The notes: a model not told the origin generated them from the sequence alone. A DNA stretch of 64,000 nt from Saccharopolyspora ipomoeae (GCF_029952525.1 NZ_JASAOF010000003.1:434001-498000), one strand, 5' to 3'; shown: positions 29,774 through 39,268, counted from the stretch's first letter. Numbers and translations: made by a program.

Positions 29774-30334
29774 TCAGGGCTTGGCCGACTCGGCCGGGGC
29801 CGAGGTCGCGTCCAGCTCGTCGAGGAACCGGTCCACGGTTCCGCGACGACGCGCCTCGTCCTCCAGGGACTCGCCGACCACCCGGCTGGCCAGGTCGACC
29901 GCCTGACGTCCCAGATCGGCACGCAGCTCGGCGACGATCTGCGCCCGCTGGTGCGTCAGCTGGGCCTGACCCTGGCTGACGATGCGGTCCGACTCGGTCT
30001 GAGCCTGAGCGCGCATCTCCTCCAGGATCTGCTGCCCTTCGGCACGGGCGTCGTCGCGAATGCGTGCGGCCTCGGCGCGGGCCTCGGCCAGCTGCGACTT
30101 GTACTGCTCGAGGGTCCGCTGAGCCTCGGCCTGCGCGGCCTCGGCCTTCGCGATGCCGCCCTCGATCCGCTCGCTGCGCTCCGCGTAGATCTTTTCGAAG
30201 CGCGGGACCGCGAACTTCCAGAGCACGAACAGCAGCAGCAGGAACGCGATCAGACCGACCACGATCTCCGCGGGCTCCGGGATGATCGGGTTGTGCTCGC
30301 CTTCAGCGGCCAGCAGCATCTGGGTCTTCACCAC
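29774..30334 (-). CDS. atpF: ATP synthase b subunit
   Basis: About 186 residues: one membrane helix (EIVVGLIAFLLLLFVLWKFAVPRF), then a long charged coiled coil (residues 45-160) that forms the peripheral stalk. GGGAG lies five bases before GTG 30334 and eight before GTG 30331; either may be used. It is 22 bases upstream of atpH. Confidence 0.93.
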   Translation of the reverse strand: MVKTQMLLAAEGEHNPIIPEPAEIVVGLIAFLLLLFVLWKFAVPRFEKIYAERSERIEGGIAKAEAAQAEAQRTLEQYKSQLAEARAEAARIRDDARAEGQQILEEMRAQAQTESDRIVSQGQAQLTHQRAQIVAELRADLGRQAVDLASRVVGESLEDEARRRGTVDRFLDELDATSAPAESAKP

Positions 30335-30366
30335 AACGTCTCCCAACGCGTTGAGCCGTCAGATGA

Positions 30367-30624
30367 TCAGGCAGCCGACGCGATGAAGTAGACGACCAGA
30401 CCGATCAGCGCCAGCACCTCGACCAGAACGAAGGAGATCCAGGCGATGCCCTGCAGCTGACCCTGGGCCTCCGGCTGGCGGGCGGTGCCGTTGATGACCG
30501 CGGCCCAGATCAGGCCGACGCCGATGCCCGGGCCGACGGCGCCGAGGCCGTAGCCGATCGCGGCGAGACCGGGGTTGATGCTGCCCGCAGCCTCAGCGGC
30601 CTGCGCGAGAACGATGTTGCTCAC
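30367..30624 (-). CDS. atpE: ATP synthase c subunit
   Basis: An 85-residue hairpin of two membrane helices. The polar loop is [10 protein letters not shown] and the proton-carrying carboxylate is Glu in [14 protein letters not shown] 30624 is preferred because AAAGG lies eight bases before it; GTG 30630 would be too close. The ring of c subunits couples proton flow to rotation. Confidence 0.95.
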   Translation of the reverse strand: MSNIVLAQAAEAAGSINPGLAAIGYGLGAVGPGIGVGLIWAAVINGTARQPEAQGQLQGIAWISFVLVEVLALIGLVVYFIASAA

Positions 30625-30728
30625 TTTCACTACCTTTCACTCGGTCCGCTTTATCTGGGCGGATCGACAGGTCCTTTTTCGGATCGGAAAGTCTTTGTCG
30701 TCGCCCGGTTTTTATTTGTGTCGGGCCC

Positions 30729-31508
30729 TCAGTGGCCTTCGGCCAGTGCCGCACCGATGAAGTTGGCGGTCAGCAAGGCGAAGATGTAGGCCTGAAGCAC
30801 CTGGATCAGGGCTTCGACAAAGGTCAGGGCGATAGCGAAGGCGAACGCCACCACGGAGATGGGCTTGAACGCCGCGCCCGCCTCGAGGAGCAGGTACTCA
30901 CCGCCGAGCGTGAACACCAGCAGGATCAGGTGCCCGGCGAACATCGCGGCGAAAACTCGGACCGCCAGAGCGGCCGGCTGCGCGATGAACTTCTGCAGGA
31001 ACTCGATCGGCGCCAGCAGGATGTAGATCGGCTTCGGAACCCCGGGCGGGAACATGATGTGCTTGAAGTAGCCCAGGAAGCCGTGCCGAGCGAATCCGAC
31101 CCCGTGGAACACCAGGTACACCACGGCCGCCAGCGCGATCGGGAAACCGATCTTGGACATCGTGGGGAACTGGATGATCGGGATGATGCCGAAGAGGTTG
31201 TTCACCAGGACGAACGTGAACAGCGCGAAGATCAGCGGCACGAAAGGACGGAAGTCCTTGGCACCGATCTGCTCCCGGGCGATCTTGTTCCTGCTGAACT
31301 CGTAGGCGAACTCGGCCACGAACTGACCCTTGCCCGGAACCAGCTTCAGGTTTCGGGTGGCGATCAGGAAGTAGGCGCCCACGATGATCGCCGAAGCGAT
31401 GACGAGAACCATCGGCTTGGTGACTCCGCCGGCGATCGGCGGGAGGAAAAAGCTATCGGCGCCCGGCGGCTGGAATGTTCCGCCTTCGGCCAGCATCAGC
31501 GCGCCCAA
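30729..31508 (-). CDS. atpB: ATP synthase a subunit
   Basis: A 259-residue membrane subunit forming the proton half-channels. The key Arg lies in AALAVRVFAAMFAGHLILL, and the last helices are ALTFVEALIQVLQAYIFALLTANFIGAALAEGH. The start is TTG 31508, with AAGGAG five bases upstream; an in-frame ATG lies 12 bases downstream. First structural gene of the operon after atpI. Confidence 0.95.
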   Translation of the reverse strand: MGALMLAEGGTFQPPGADSFFLPPIAGGVTKPMVLVIASAIIVGAYFLIATRNLKLVPGKGQFVAEFAYEFSRNKIAREQIGAKDFRPFVPLIFALFTFVLVNNLFGIIPIIQFPTMSKIGFPIALAAVVYLVFHGVGFARHGFLGYFKHIMFPPGVPKPIYILLAPIEFLQKFIAQPAALAVRVFAAMFAGHLILLVFTLGGEYLLLEAGAAFKPISVVAFAFAIALTFVEALIQVLQAYIFALLTANFIGAALAEGH

Positions 31509-31783
31509 CTGGGCTCCTTCCGGTTCTCCCGGCCGAACTTCACTCTTCCGGGGGAATCGTCACGTTTTGCACTTAACGTACCTGATACGCGATCCGGCAC
31601 GCGGAGGGGCCCACCCCACCTAGTGGTGTCTCAAGGGCCGGCCTCCTGGTGCCCTTCAACCCGCTGTGCAGGGAAGGCTTGCGGTTCAGACCTTACCAGC
31701 GGGTACGTAGCCAACCGACATGCTGGTCGGCTACCCCTGCGATTCCACCCATCCGCAGGGCCGGATTACGCCGTGAGAACGGT
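31509..31783. other. Gap between atpI and atpB
   Basis: 275 bases without a gene. A weak hairpin (CCGAC/GTCGG with outer GTAG/CTAC, 31707-31734) lies 50 bases after the atpI stop, and AAGGGC/GCCCTT arms lie near 31634-31660. The space suggests that the main atp operon promoter is here rather than only upstream of wecA, but I cannot mark a clear core promoter. Confidence 0.4.
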
Positions 31784-32257
31784 TCAGTTACCCGGAATGA
31801 TGGTCGGGATCCTGGTGCGTTTGAAGGCCACGACCTCCGCACCGGCCCACACCATCACGGTGGCCAGCATGGTGAACGCCAGCGACTCCCGGTGAATGGC
31901 GTCGACGCCTCCCAGCAGCGTCATCACCACCAGCAGCACCAGCATCTTGCCCACGTATCCACCCAATGCGACAACCATCACAAACTGCGGGTTCATGCCT
32001 CCGGAGAACCGCATCAGCCAGATGGTCAGCAGCGAGGACCCGAAGGCCACGACCCCGCCGATCAGCGCCCCGACCAGCCCGGGAACACCGACCAGCACCG
32101 TCGCCACGATCGCCCCGACGACCACGGTGGCCGCACCCGGCCACACGGCGGTGCGCAGCATCGCCGAGGCCAACCTGCGCACGACCTCGGCGTGCGGGTT
32201 CACCGGCTCGGCCTGCACGGCCTGCTCGCCGGTGGCGGGCTCGGATGCTTCGCTCAT
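31784..32257 (-). CDS. atpI: AtpI-like ATP synthase accessory membrane protein
   Basis: A 157-residue protein with four membrane helices after a 40-residue acidic N-terminus. Family features are the small-residue helices VVVGAIVATVLVGVPGLVGALIGG and GMNPQFVMVVALGGYVGKMLVLL. AtpI helps c-ring assembly in other bacteria. Its ATG shares one base with the wecA stop (TGATG), so it is coupled to wecA. Confidence 0.85.
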   Translation of the reverse strand: MSEASEPATGEQAVQAEPVNPHAEVVRRLASAMLRTAVWPGAATVVVGAIVATVLVGVPGLVGALIGGVVAFGSSLLTIWLMRFSGGMNPQFVMVVALGGYVGKMLVLLVVMTLLGGVDAIHRESLAFTMLATVMVWAGAEVVAFKRTRIPTIIPGN

Positions 32258-33423
32258 CAGGACTCTCGATCGGCTCGGGTTCGCATGCGCGGAATCAACG
32301 AGATGATAGCGGCCAGCAGGACGACCAGTCCCACGACCCAGCCGACCACCCACGTGTTGAACAGCGTCAACGACACCGCGCCGAAGGCGATCACGGCCGC
32401 CCACAGGTACATCAGCAGGACCGCGCGGCGCTGCGAATGACCGATCTCCAGCAGCCGGTGGTGCAGGTGCATCTTGTCGGCGTGGAAGGGGCTCTTGCCC
32501 GCCTTCGTCCGCCGCACCACCGCCATGATCAGGTCCAGCAGCGGGACGAACAGCACCGCGGCCACCACCAGCAGCGGCGACAGCAGCGCGATCGTGTCGC
32601 CCGGCCCGGAACCGGTGTAGATGATGCGGCCGGACGCCGAGGTGCTCGCCGTGGCCAGCATCAGGCCGATCAACATCGACCCCGAGTCACCCATGAAGAT
32701 CTTCGCGGGCTGGAAGTTGTGCGGCAGGAAGCCCAGGCAGGCACCGGCGATGGCGGCCGCGATCAGCGCCGGCGGGTAGGCGTTGACGTCGCCGTTCTGC
32801 CGGTCCAGCACGCTCAGGCAGAACACGAACGTCGCCGCAGCCGAGATCAGCCCGATGCCCGAGGCCAGCCCGTCGAGGCCGTCGACGAAGTTCATCGCGT
32901 TGATCATCGCCACGACCAGCAGCACCGTCAGCAGCTGCCCCTGGTTGCTGCCCAGCACCAGCAGCTGGCCCACGTGCCCGTCGGAGCCGCCCCACGGCAC
33001 CCAGAACACGAACCACTGCACGCCGCCGAGCACCAGGATCCCGGCCGCGGTGACCTGACCGGCGAGCTTGGTCAGCGAGTCCAGCTCGAACCGGTCGTCG
33101 AGCGCGCCCACCAGCACGATCAACCCGCCCGCGATGAGCACGGCGAGGGAATCCCTGGAGTAGCTGAACCCGCGGGACAGCGCGGGCAGGTTCGCGGCCA
33201 GGAAGATCGCGGCCAGCACGCCGCCGTACATCGCCACGCCGCCCATCCGCGGCATCGGCTTGACGTGCACGTCCCGGACCCGCGGGTAGGCGACCGCGCC
33301 CACCCGGATGGCCAGCAACCGGACCAGACCGGTCAGCAGGAAGGTCGTGACGGCCGCCGTGAGCAGGACCAGCAGGTACTCACGAGCGGGCAGTCCGACC
33401 GGGGCGAAGGGTGCGTAGTCCAT
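32257..33423 (-). CDS. wecA: Undecaprenyl/decaprenyl-phosphate GlcNAc-1-phosphate transferase
   Basis: A 388-residue membrane enzyme with about 11 helices of the MraY/WecA family. The cytoplasmic motifs DVHVKPMPRMGGVAMYGG, NAMNFVDGLDGLASGIG and FMGDSGSMLIG carry the catalytic Asp residues. It starts arabinogalactan- or teichoic-type linker synthesis on a polyprenyl phosphate. The position between the sua5 homologue and atpI matches M. tuberculosis wecA (Rv1302). Confidence 0.93.
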   Translation of the reverse strand: MDYAPFAPVGLPAREYLLVLLTAAVTTFLLTGLVRLLAIRVGAVAYPRVRDVHVKPMPRMGGVAMYGGVLAAIFLAANLPALSRGFSYSRDSLAVLIAGGLIVLVGALDDRFELDSLTKLAGQVTAAGILVLGGVQWFVFWVPWGGSDGHVGQLLVLGSNQGQLLTVLLVVAMINAMNFVDGLDGLASGIGLISAAATFVFCLSVLDRQNGDVNAYPPALIAAAIAGACLGFLPHNFQPAKIFMGDSGSMLIGLMLATASTSASGRIIYTGSGPGDTIALLSPLLVVAAVLFVPLLDLIMAVVRRTKAGKSPFHADKMHLHHRLLEIGHSQRRAVLLMYLWAAVIAFGAVSLTLFNTWVVGWVVGLVVLLAAIISLIPRMRTRADRES

Positions 33424-33638
33424 GCCGGTGGCTCACCCGCGCTGCGGCGCGCGGTCGAAGTCCAGCCCCCAGAACGGAGTAATCAAACCCGGCGCTCCTC
33501 GTCGCTTGAGAATCGCGGTCCCGCCGGCGTCGCCGCGGCGCCTGGCACCCGCGCGGCGAGACCGCCGCCCGCCCCGACCGGGACGGCAGGTCCGCACTGT
33601 TACAGGCCTAACGCTATCGATCGCGCCACCGGGACCGT
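33424..33638. other. Gap between tsaC and wecA, nothing recognised
   Basis: 215 bases of GC-rich sequence. I see no ORF with a ribosome site, no 16-bp element and no convincing hairpin; it probably holds the wecA promoter. Confidence 0.3.
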
Positions 33639-34289
33639 TCACCGGTCCGCTTCGAGCTCCACGCCCAGCACGTCGGACAGCTCCGCCCTGCTCACAGCGC
33701 CGTCGCGGAGGATCCGCGGCGTGCCCTGGGTCAGGTCGACGATGGTCGAGGCCACCGGCTCCCCCGACGGCCCGCCGTCGAGGTACACCTGGACCCGGTC
33801 GCCGAGCTGCTCCTCGGCCTCGGTGACGTTGCCGGCAGGCGGCTGACCGGTGAAGTTGGCGCTGGAGACGGCCATCGGGCCGACCTCGCGCAGCAGGTCG
33901 AGGGCGACCGGGTGCAGCGGCATCCGCAGGTTCACGGTGCCCCGGGTCTCGCCCAGGTTCCAGTTCAGTGACGGTGCCTGCGGCAGCACGAGCGACAGCC
34001 CGCCCGGCCAGAACGCCTCGATGAGCGCTCGCGCCTGCTCCGGGACCGACATGACCAGGCCGTCCACCGTGGACCAGGAACCGACCAGGACCGGCACCGG
34101 CATGTCCGGGCCCCTGCCCTTCGCCGCCAGCAGCGACCGCACGGCCTCGGCGTCGAAGGCGTCTGCGCCGATGCCGTAGACCGTGTCGGTCGGCAGCACG
34201 ACGAGCCCGCCCGCGCGGACCGCGTTCGCCGCGGCGGCCAGTCCCGCCTTGCGCTTGTCCTGACTGCTGCAGTCAAAAACGGTGCTCAC
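33639..34289 (-). CDS. tsaC: L-threonylcarbamoyladenylate synthase (Sua5/YrdC/TsaC)
   Basis: A 216-residue enzyme that makes threonylcarbamoyl-AMP for the t6A37 modification of ANN-decoding tRNAs. The substrate-binding N-terminus reads GGLVVLPTDTVYGIGADAF; KGRGPDMPVPVLV and the FWPGGLSLVLP and VSSANFTGQPPAGNVTEAE motifs are complete. It lacks the C-terminal Sua5 domain. In M. tuberculosis prmC is directly adjacent; here the tailed hydrolase gene lies between. Confidence 0.94.
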   Translation of the reverse strand: MSTVFDCSSQDKRKAGLAAAANAVRAGGLVVLPTDTVYGIGADAFDAEAVRSLLAAKGRGPDMPVPVLVGSWSTVDGLVMSVPEQARALIEAFWPGGLSLVLPQAPSLNWNLGETRGTVNLRMPLHPVALDLLREVGPMAVSSANFTGQPPAGNVTEAEEQLGDRVQVYLDGGPSGEPVASTIVDLTQGTPRILRDGAVSRAELSDVLGVELEADR

Positions 34290-34486
34290 ACCACGAATCC
34301 TGACACGCCACGCCGAGACACCTGCGGGTGGTGCACCAGATCACCGTCGGGGGCATCCTGACTAGTAACGCCGGAGCATCGGCCCGAGATCAATTCGGGT
34401 GTGGCCGTGGACGTGGAACGAACCCGGCCTCCCACGCGTCTGCCGGACACGGGCGCCGATCGAGCACAGAAATGAGGAGAACGCTG

Positions 34487-36094
34487 ATGACCGCCCCACC
34501 CCAGGGTGTCGAGGTCGACCAGATCGAATTCCCGGCCGGCAAGGTCCGCTACTACAAGGCGGGAACCGACGGACCGCCGATCGTCCTGCTGCACGGAGGC
34601 GGCCCCGACAACGCCCTGCTCAGCTGGCGCCACACCATCGGCGCCCTCGCCCCCGACCACCGCGTCTACGCCCCCGACCTGCCCGGTCAGGGAGGCAGCA
34701 CCGAGTGGCGCGGCCGCGGCAACCAGCGCACCTTCGAAGAGGTCCTGCGCTGGCTGCTCGACGCCTGGCAGGTCCCGCAGGCGATCCTGGTCGGCCTGTC
34801 GATGGGCGGCAGCATCGCGACCGGCTTCACGCTGCGCCACCCCCAGCGGGTCCGCGCGCTCGCCCTCGTCGACAGCACCGGCGTGCAGCACCGCATGCCG
34901 CACCACCTGCTGACCTACCTGCTGATGCGCACCGACCTGACCGGCCGGGTCGCCGCCAAGCTGCTGCGCGGCAACCGCGCCCTGGTGCGCACCGCCCTGA
35001 ACAAGGTGTTCTTCGCCGACTCGACGTCGGTGCCCGACCTGGACGCGGTCGTCGAGGAGGTCAGCGCCGAGGCCCGCGTCCGCCGCTCGGTGTTCGCCGA
35101 CTGGCACGCCGACGCCATCAACCGGCGCTCGATGAGCATCAACCACCTGCCGCAGCTCAACCGGATCACCTGCCCGGTCACGGTCGTCCACGGCGAGAAG
35201 GACGCCCTCGTCCCGGTCGCCTCCGCCCAGGCGGTGGCCGGAGCGATCCCCGGCGCCCAGCTGCGGATCATGCAGCAGGCCGGTCACTGGCCCAACCGGG
35301 AACGCCCCACGGAGTTCAACGCCCTGCTCCGCGAGTTCGTCAACGCGCTCAACGCCCCGCCCCCGGCGGCACCGCCGGCCTCGGCCCCGCAGCGCGATGC
35401 GACCGCCGAGGCCCCCACGCAGCGCATGAAGGTCCCCGCCACCCCGCAGGACGACGGGCCCGGCGCCGACGCCGAGACCCAGATGATGAAGATCGGCACG
35501 TCCGCGTCCGAGGACGTGAAGTCGCAGGAGCGGTCCGAGGAGTCCCCCGACAAGCCCGAGAACACCTCGAAGACCACCGAGACGACCGACGAGGCGTCGG
35601 AGAGCACCGCTGCCCCCTCAGACGAGGGCGGCGATGACAGGAAGGCGACCACCGACGCACCGACCCGCTTCATCAAGCTCGACTCCACGCCGAAGGACGG
35701 AGACGACGCACCGGAGGATTCCGAAACGGCCCAGGACGCAGCAACGGCCGGAGAGCCCGAGACGGCGCAGGAACCCGAGACGGCGCAGGAACCCGAGACG
35801 GCCGAGAAGACGGAGCCGAAGCAGGAGACCGGGTCGACCGACGAAGCCGAGTCGTCCGAGAAGGCCGCCACCGAACCGGCCGCCACCGACACCTCGGATG
35901 GCGACGACACCTCGGATGGCGACGACAGCGACAGCGGCACCGAGGCCGCCGCCGACGACACCGGTTCGGACGCGGACACCAGCGGCACCGACGCGAAAAC
36001 TCCCACCGCCGACGACGAGACGGACGCCCCCGAGGAAACCGAGAAGCCGAAGAAGACCGACTCGAAGAGCACCGACGACAAGCCCGTGACCTGA
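34487..36094 (+). CDS. Alpha/beta hydrolase with a long acidic disordered tail
   Basis: A 535-residue protein. Residues 1-285 are a complete alpha/beta hydrolase: IVLLHGGGPDNALLSWRH, nucleophile Ser105 (GLSMGG), Asp239 (HGEKDALVPV) and His267 (QAGHWPN). Residues 290-535 are Pro/Ala then Glu/Asp/Thr/Ser-rich, without predicted fold. The tail contains three Thr-x-x-(M/I)-Lys motifs at Thr311, Thr331 and Thr393, and two 18-base tandem repeats (PETAQE at 35756-35803, TSDGDD at 35891-35926). GAGGAG lies before ATG 34487. There is no signal peptide. The gene is on the strand opposite its neighbours and interrupts the conserved prmC-sua5 order. Confidence 0.8.
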   Translation: MTAPPQGVEVDQIEFPAGKVRYYKAGTDGPPIVLLHGGGPDNALLSWRHTIGALAPDHRVYAPDLPGQGGSTEWRGRGNQRTFEEVLRWLLDAWQVPQAILVGLSMGGSIATGFTLRHPQRVRALALVDSTGVQHRMPHHLLTYLLMRTDLTGRVAAKLLRGNRALVRTALNKVFFADSTSVPDLDAVVEEVSAEARVRRSVFADWHADAINRRSMSINHLPQLNRITCPVTVVHGEKDALVPVASAQAVAGAIPGAQLRIMQQAGHWPNRERPTEFNALLREFVNALNAPPPAAPPASAPQRDATAEAPTQRMKVPATPQDDGPGADAETQMMKIGTSASEDVKSQERSEESPDKPENTSKTTETTDEASESTAAPSDEGGDDRKATTDAPTRFIKLDSTPKDGDDAPEDSETAQDAATAGEPETAQEPETAQEPETAEKTEPKQETGSTDEAESSEKAATEPAATDTSDGDDTSDGDDSDSGTEAAADDTGSDADTSGTDAKTPTADDETDAPEETEKPKKTDSKSTDDKPVT

Positions 36095-36098
36095 GCAA

Positions 36099-36176
36099 GG
36101 GAACCTTTCGCGCACCACCGGCGCTCGCTTCGCGACCTTCACCGCCACGACGCCCGGCCGTGCGCGAAAGGTTCCC
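36099..36176. repeat. Perfect inverted pair of a variant 16-bp element
   Basis: Forward copy 36099-36114 and inverted copy 36161-36176 are both GGGAACCTTTCGCGCA, so the arms pair perfectly over 16 bases although both differ from the consensus at the same four positions. The loop is 46 bases. It lies four bases after the hydrolase stop, in the convergent gap to prmC. Confidence 0.85.
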
Positions 36177-36193
36177 CTCCTCCGCGCGAGCAG

Positions 36194-36209
36194 GGGAACC
36201 TCCCTGTCA
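36194..36209 (+). repeat. 16-bp element overlapping the prmC stop codon
   Basis: GGGAACCTCCCTGTCA, one difference from consensus. Its last three bases, TCA, are the complement of the prmC TGA stop, so the element has been placed exactly at the end of that gene or supplies its stop codon. Confidence 0.75.
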
Positions 36210-37079
36210 CTCCGGCTCGGTGCGGCGGGCGGTGGCGAAGCGGGGGCGACCGGCGAGGTCGGGGTGTTCCCGCACGTCGGTGAGGACCCTGCGGGCGCGC
36301 AGGAGAGCGGGCACCGAGCCGCCGTGGGTGTCGTCGTGCTCGATCGCCACTCCGCCCCCCGGCTTGAGCAGGCGGGCCGCGCATGCCACCACGTGGCGGA
36401 CGACGTCGAGACCGTCGCGGCCGCCGAAGACCGCCTCGTGCGGGTCGTGGTTGCGGACCTCGGGCGGGACCGGCGTGCCGTCCGGCACGTACGGCGGGTT
36501 GCAGACGACCAGGTCGACGAGGCCCTCGAGCTCCATGAACAGCATCGGGTCGGTGACATCGCCCGAGTACAGGGCGATCGGGCTGTCGCCGGACTCCGCT
36601 CGCCGCTCGGCGTTGCGCCGGGCCCACGACAGCGCGGTGGGGTCCTTCTCGACCGCGTGCACCGCGGCGTCCGGCCGGGCGTGCGCCAAGGCGAGCGCGA
36701 GCGCACCCGATCCCGTGCACAGGTCGACGATCACGGGCTTGTCGATGTCCTCGATGACGCCCGCTCCCCATTCGAGGAGCAGCTCGGTCTCCGGGCGGGG
36801 CACGAACACGCCCGGCCCCACTTCGAGGTTCACCTCTCCCAGGAAGGCCTGCCCGGTCAGGTGCTGCAGCGGGACCCGCGCGGCACGGCGGCGCACCAGG
36901 TCCTGCAGCGCCTGCACGACCGGCGGGTCGACCAGCGGCACCATCATCAGCTTGGTGCGCTCGACGCCGAGCAGGTGCGCGGCGAGCAGCTCGGCGTCGG
37001 TGCGCGGGCTCCCCACGCCCGCCGCCGTGAGAGTGCGCTCGGCCTCCAGGATGGCCAGGCGCAAGGGCTGTCGGGTCAC
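36207..37079 (-). CDS. prmC: Peptide chain release factor N5-glutamine methyltransferase
   Basis: A 290-residue SAM-dependent enzyme that methylates the Gln of the GGQ motif of release factors. The N-terminal helical domain recognises the factor; the methyltransferase domain has [16 protein letters not shown] and the catalytic NPPY ([12 protein letters not shown]). It lies 10 bases after prfA, whose product is its substrate. The TGA stop coincides with a repeat element. Confidence 0.95.
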   Translation of the reverse strand: MTRQPLRLAILEAERTLTAAGVGSPRTDAELLAAHLLGVERTKLMMVPLVDPPVVQALQDLVRRRAARVPLQHLTGQAFLGEVNLEVGPGVFVPRPETELLLEWGAGVIEDIDKPVIVDLCTGSGALALALAHARPDAAVHAVEKDPTALSWARRNAERRAESGDSPIALYSGDVTDPMLFMELEGLVDLVVCNPPYVPDGTPVPPEVRNHDPHEAVFGGRDGLDVVRHVVACAARLLKPGGGVAIEHDDTHGGSVPALLRARRVLTDVREHPDLAGRPRFATARRTEPE

Positions 37080-37089
37080 GTCGGTCAGC

Positions 37090-38157
37090 TTAGAGCGCGA
37101 GGCGCTCGTTGCGATCCGCAGCCAGCAGCGCGTCGAGCACCGCTTCCAGGTCGCCGTCGAGAACGTGATCGAGGTTGTACGCCTTGTAGTTGACCCGGTG
37201 ATCGGAGATGCGGTTCTCCGGGAAGTTGTAGGTGCGGATGCGCTCGGAGCGGTCGACCGTGCGGACCTGGCTGCGGCGGGTCTCCGACGCCTCCCGCTCG
37301 GCCTCCTCCTCCGCGGCGGCCTGCAGGCGCGCCTTGAGCACCTGGATGGCGCGCAACTTGTTCTGCAGCTGCGACTTCTCGTTCTGGCAGGACACCACGA
37401 TGCCGGTCGGCAGGTGGGTGATGCGCACCGCCGAGTCGGTGGTGTTCACGCTCTGCCCACCGGGCCCGGACGACCGGTAGACGTCGATGCGCAGGTCCTT
37501 CTCCTCGACCTCCACCTCGACCTCTTCGGGCTCGGGGTAGACCAGGACGCCGGCGGCGGAGGTGTGCACGCGGCCCTGGGACTCGGTGACCGGGACGCGC
37601 TGCACGCGGTGCACGCCGCCCTCGAACTTCATCTTCGCCCACACGCCGTCGGGGCTGTTGTCGCCGGACTTGGCCTTGAGCGCGACGGTGGCGTCCTTGT
37701 AGCCGCCGAGGTCGGACTCGGTGGAGTCGAGGATCTCGGCCCGCCAGCCCTGGCGCTCGGCGAACCGCAGGTACATGCGCAGCAGGTCGCCCGCGAACAG
37801 CGCGGATTCCTCGCCGCCCTCACCGGACTTGACCTCGAGGACCACGTCGGAGCCGTCGTGCGGGTCGCGGGGCAGCAGCAGCTCGGTGAGCTTGTCCTCC
37901 AGCTCGGGGACGCGCTCGGCGAGCCGCTCGGCCTCCTCGGCGAAGCCCTCGTCCTCGGTGGCGAGCTCGCGCGCGGTCTCCAGGTCGGAGCGCGTCTCGT
38001 CGAGTTCGCGGGAGGTGCGGATGATCGGGGTGAGCTCGGCGTAGCGGCGGCCGAGCTTGCGGGCGTTCGCCTGGTCGACGTGCACGCTCGGGTCGGCCAG
38101 CCGCTTCTCCAGATCGTCGTACTCGGCCAGCAGACCTTCGAGCTTCGATGTCTCCAC
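37090..38157 (-). CDS. prfA: Peptide chain release factor 1
   Basis: A 355-residue factor that reads UAA and UAG. The stop-codon tripeptide region is [16 protein letters not shown] (PVT), and the hydrolytic GGQ lies in [20 protein letters not shown] 38157 was chosen for the start of the conserved helix ([16 protein letters not shown]) with AAAAGGG upstream. It forms an operon with prmC. Confidence 0.96.
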   Translation of the reverse strand: METSKLEGLLAEYDDLEKRLADPSVHVDQANARKLGRRYAELTPIIRTSRELDETRSDLETARELATEDEGFAEEAERLAERVPELEDKLTELLLPRDPHDGSDVVLEVKSGEGGEESALFAGDLLRMYLRFAERQGWRAEILDSTESDLGGYKDATVALKAKSGDNSPDGVWAKMKFEGGVHRVQRVPVTESQGRVHTSAAGVLVYPEPEEVEVEVEEKDLRIDVYRSSGPGGQSVNTTDSAVRITHLPTGIVVSCQNEKSQLQNKLRAIQVLKARLQAAAEEEAEREASETRRSQVRTVDRSERIRTYNFPENRISDHRVNYKAYNLDHVLDGDLEAVLDALLAADRNERLAL

Positions 38158-38231
38158 GGGGCGACCCTTTTCCTGACGGCTTGAAGTCGGTCTCGGCGCG
38201 GCCGCCCCGGTCGAGACGGCCCTCACGCAAT

Positions 38232-38276
38232 GACGGCGCCCGCCCTCGCGCGTGGGAGCGGAGGGCGGGCGCCGTC
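38232..38276. terminator. Very strong hairpin between rpmE and prfA
   Basis: A perfect 16-bp stem (38232-38247 with 38261-38276, starting GACGGCGCCC) around a 13-base loop, eight bases after the rpmE stop. It has no T-tract. It should end rpmE transcripts or shield them, and separates the ribosomal protein gene from prfA-prmC. Confidence 0.8.
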
Positions 38277-38283
38277 GGCGCAG

Positions 38284-38496
38284 CTACTTCTTGCGCTTGC
38301 CGTACCGGGCCTCGAAGCGGGCCACGCGACCACCGGTGTCCAGGATCTTCTGCTTGCCCGTGTAGAACGGGTGGCAGTTCGAGCAGACCTCAACGGTGAT
38401 CTGACCGCTCTTGCGGGTGCTGTGGGTGGTGAAGCTGTTGCCACAACCGCAGTTGACCTGCGTCACCACGTACTCGGGGTGGATGCCACTCTTCAA
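38284..38496 (-). CDS. rpmE: 50S ribosomal protein L31, zinc-binding form
   Basis: A 70-residue ribosomal protein. It keeps the four zinc ligands (NCGCGNSF and [11 protein letters not shown]), so it is the C+ type that is normally replaced by a C- paralogue under zinc starvation. The start is TTG 38496, with AGAGG eight bases upstream. It lies between rho and prfA as in M. tuberculosis. Confidence 0.94.
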   Translation of the reverse strand: MKSGIHPEYVVTQVNCGCGNSFTTHSTRKSGQITVEVCSNCHPFYTGKQKILDTGGRVARFEARYGKRKK

Positions 38497-38705
38497 CGGC
38501 TTTTCCTCTCGACTTGGCCGCCGGGTCCACGCGCACATCGCGACGTGGTGAACCGGGACCGGAACCAGCCTTCGATTGTGCCAGACCACGGCACGCGACC
38601 TGCAACGCAGGTGTTCGGAGCAGTATTCCCGGCGCCGTTCGTCGCAGCTGCGCGACCGCCCGGCGCATCGGAGCAACCGTCCGGCGAGACCGGGTCGTGC
38701 CCCGG

Positions 38706-39149
38706 ATGCAGAACTCCGTGAACACCGTTCATCATCTTCCCGTGTCGTTCTGCGCTGCCCTGGGAAGGCTCACGGTCCGGTCGTGGGTGTCACTCCCCCT
38801 GCTCTTCTTGGGCTGCGCCACCGGTGTGGCGGCGCTCATCGACCTGATGCTGCAGACCGACCCGACGCTGGCGGGCGACCTGTCGCTGTCAGCTCCCCTG
38901 CTGTTCGGCTTCGCGGGTGGCCTGGCCCTGTTCAGCGCCGGCCACGTGCAGTGGAGCTTCCGCTGGCAGCGCTTGAGCCTGCGCGTCGCCTACCCGCTGG
39001 CGATGCTCGTGTGCGCGATCGCGATGGATGCGCTCACGCTCCCGATGAGCGCGGCGCTGATCATCGGCCCGATCGCCGCGCTGCTGCTCGCGGCGCTGCT
39101 GGTTCGCGCCCACCACGCCCGCGACGAGGCCGACTGCCTCGCCTCCTGA
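38706..39149 (+). CDS. Four-helix membrane protein, unknown
   Basis: About 147 residues with four predicted membrane helices (around [54 protein letters not shown] and [17 protein letters not shown]) and a short charged tail. No family was recognised. It is on the strand opposite rpmE and rho and has no counterpart in the conserved order that I recall. ATG 38706 or GTG 38718 may be the start; neither has a clear ribosome site. The 209 bases between it and rpmE hold both promoters. Confidence 0.6.
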   Translation: MQNSVNTVHHLPVSFCAALGRLTVRSWVSLPLLFLGCATGVAALIDLMLQTDPTLAGDLSLSAPLLFGFAGGLALFSAGHVQWSFRWQRLSLRVAYPLAMLVCAIAMDALTLPMSAALIIGPIAALLLAALLVRAHHARDEADCLAS

Positions 39150-39169
39150 ACCGCCCCTGACCGGCGCAA

Positions 39170-39268
39170 GGGAACCTTCCTGCCAACCACCGCCCGAGGG
39201 GAACCGCCCAAGGGCCCCTTCCTGCTGCGCCCGCCCGCGCTGCAGTGAGCAGGGGAACCTTCCTGTCA
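39170..39268 (+). repeat. Two direct copies of the 16-bp element
   Basis: Copies at 39170-39185 (GGGAACCTTCCTGCCA) and 39253-39268 (exact consensus). A degenerate form GGGCCCCTTCCTGCTG lies between them at about 39212. They occupy the convergent gap between the membrane protein and rho, just before the rho terminator. Confidence 0.75.

Noticed and set aside
28921..30334. Fused b-delta subunit as in mycobacteria
   Set aside because: atpF and atpH are separate frames with their own starts and a gap between them.
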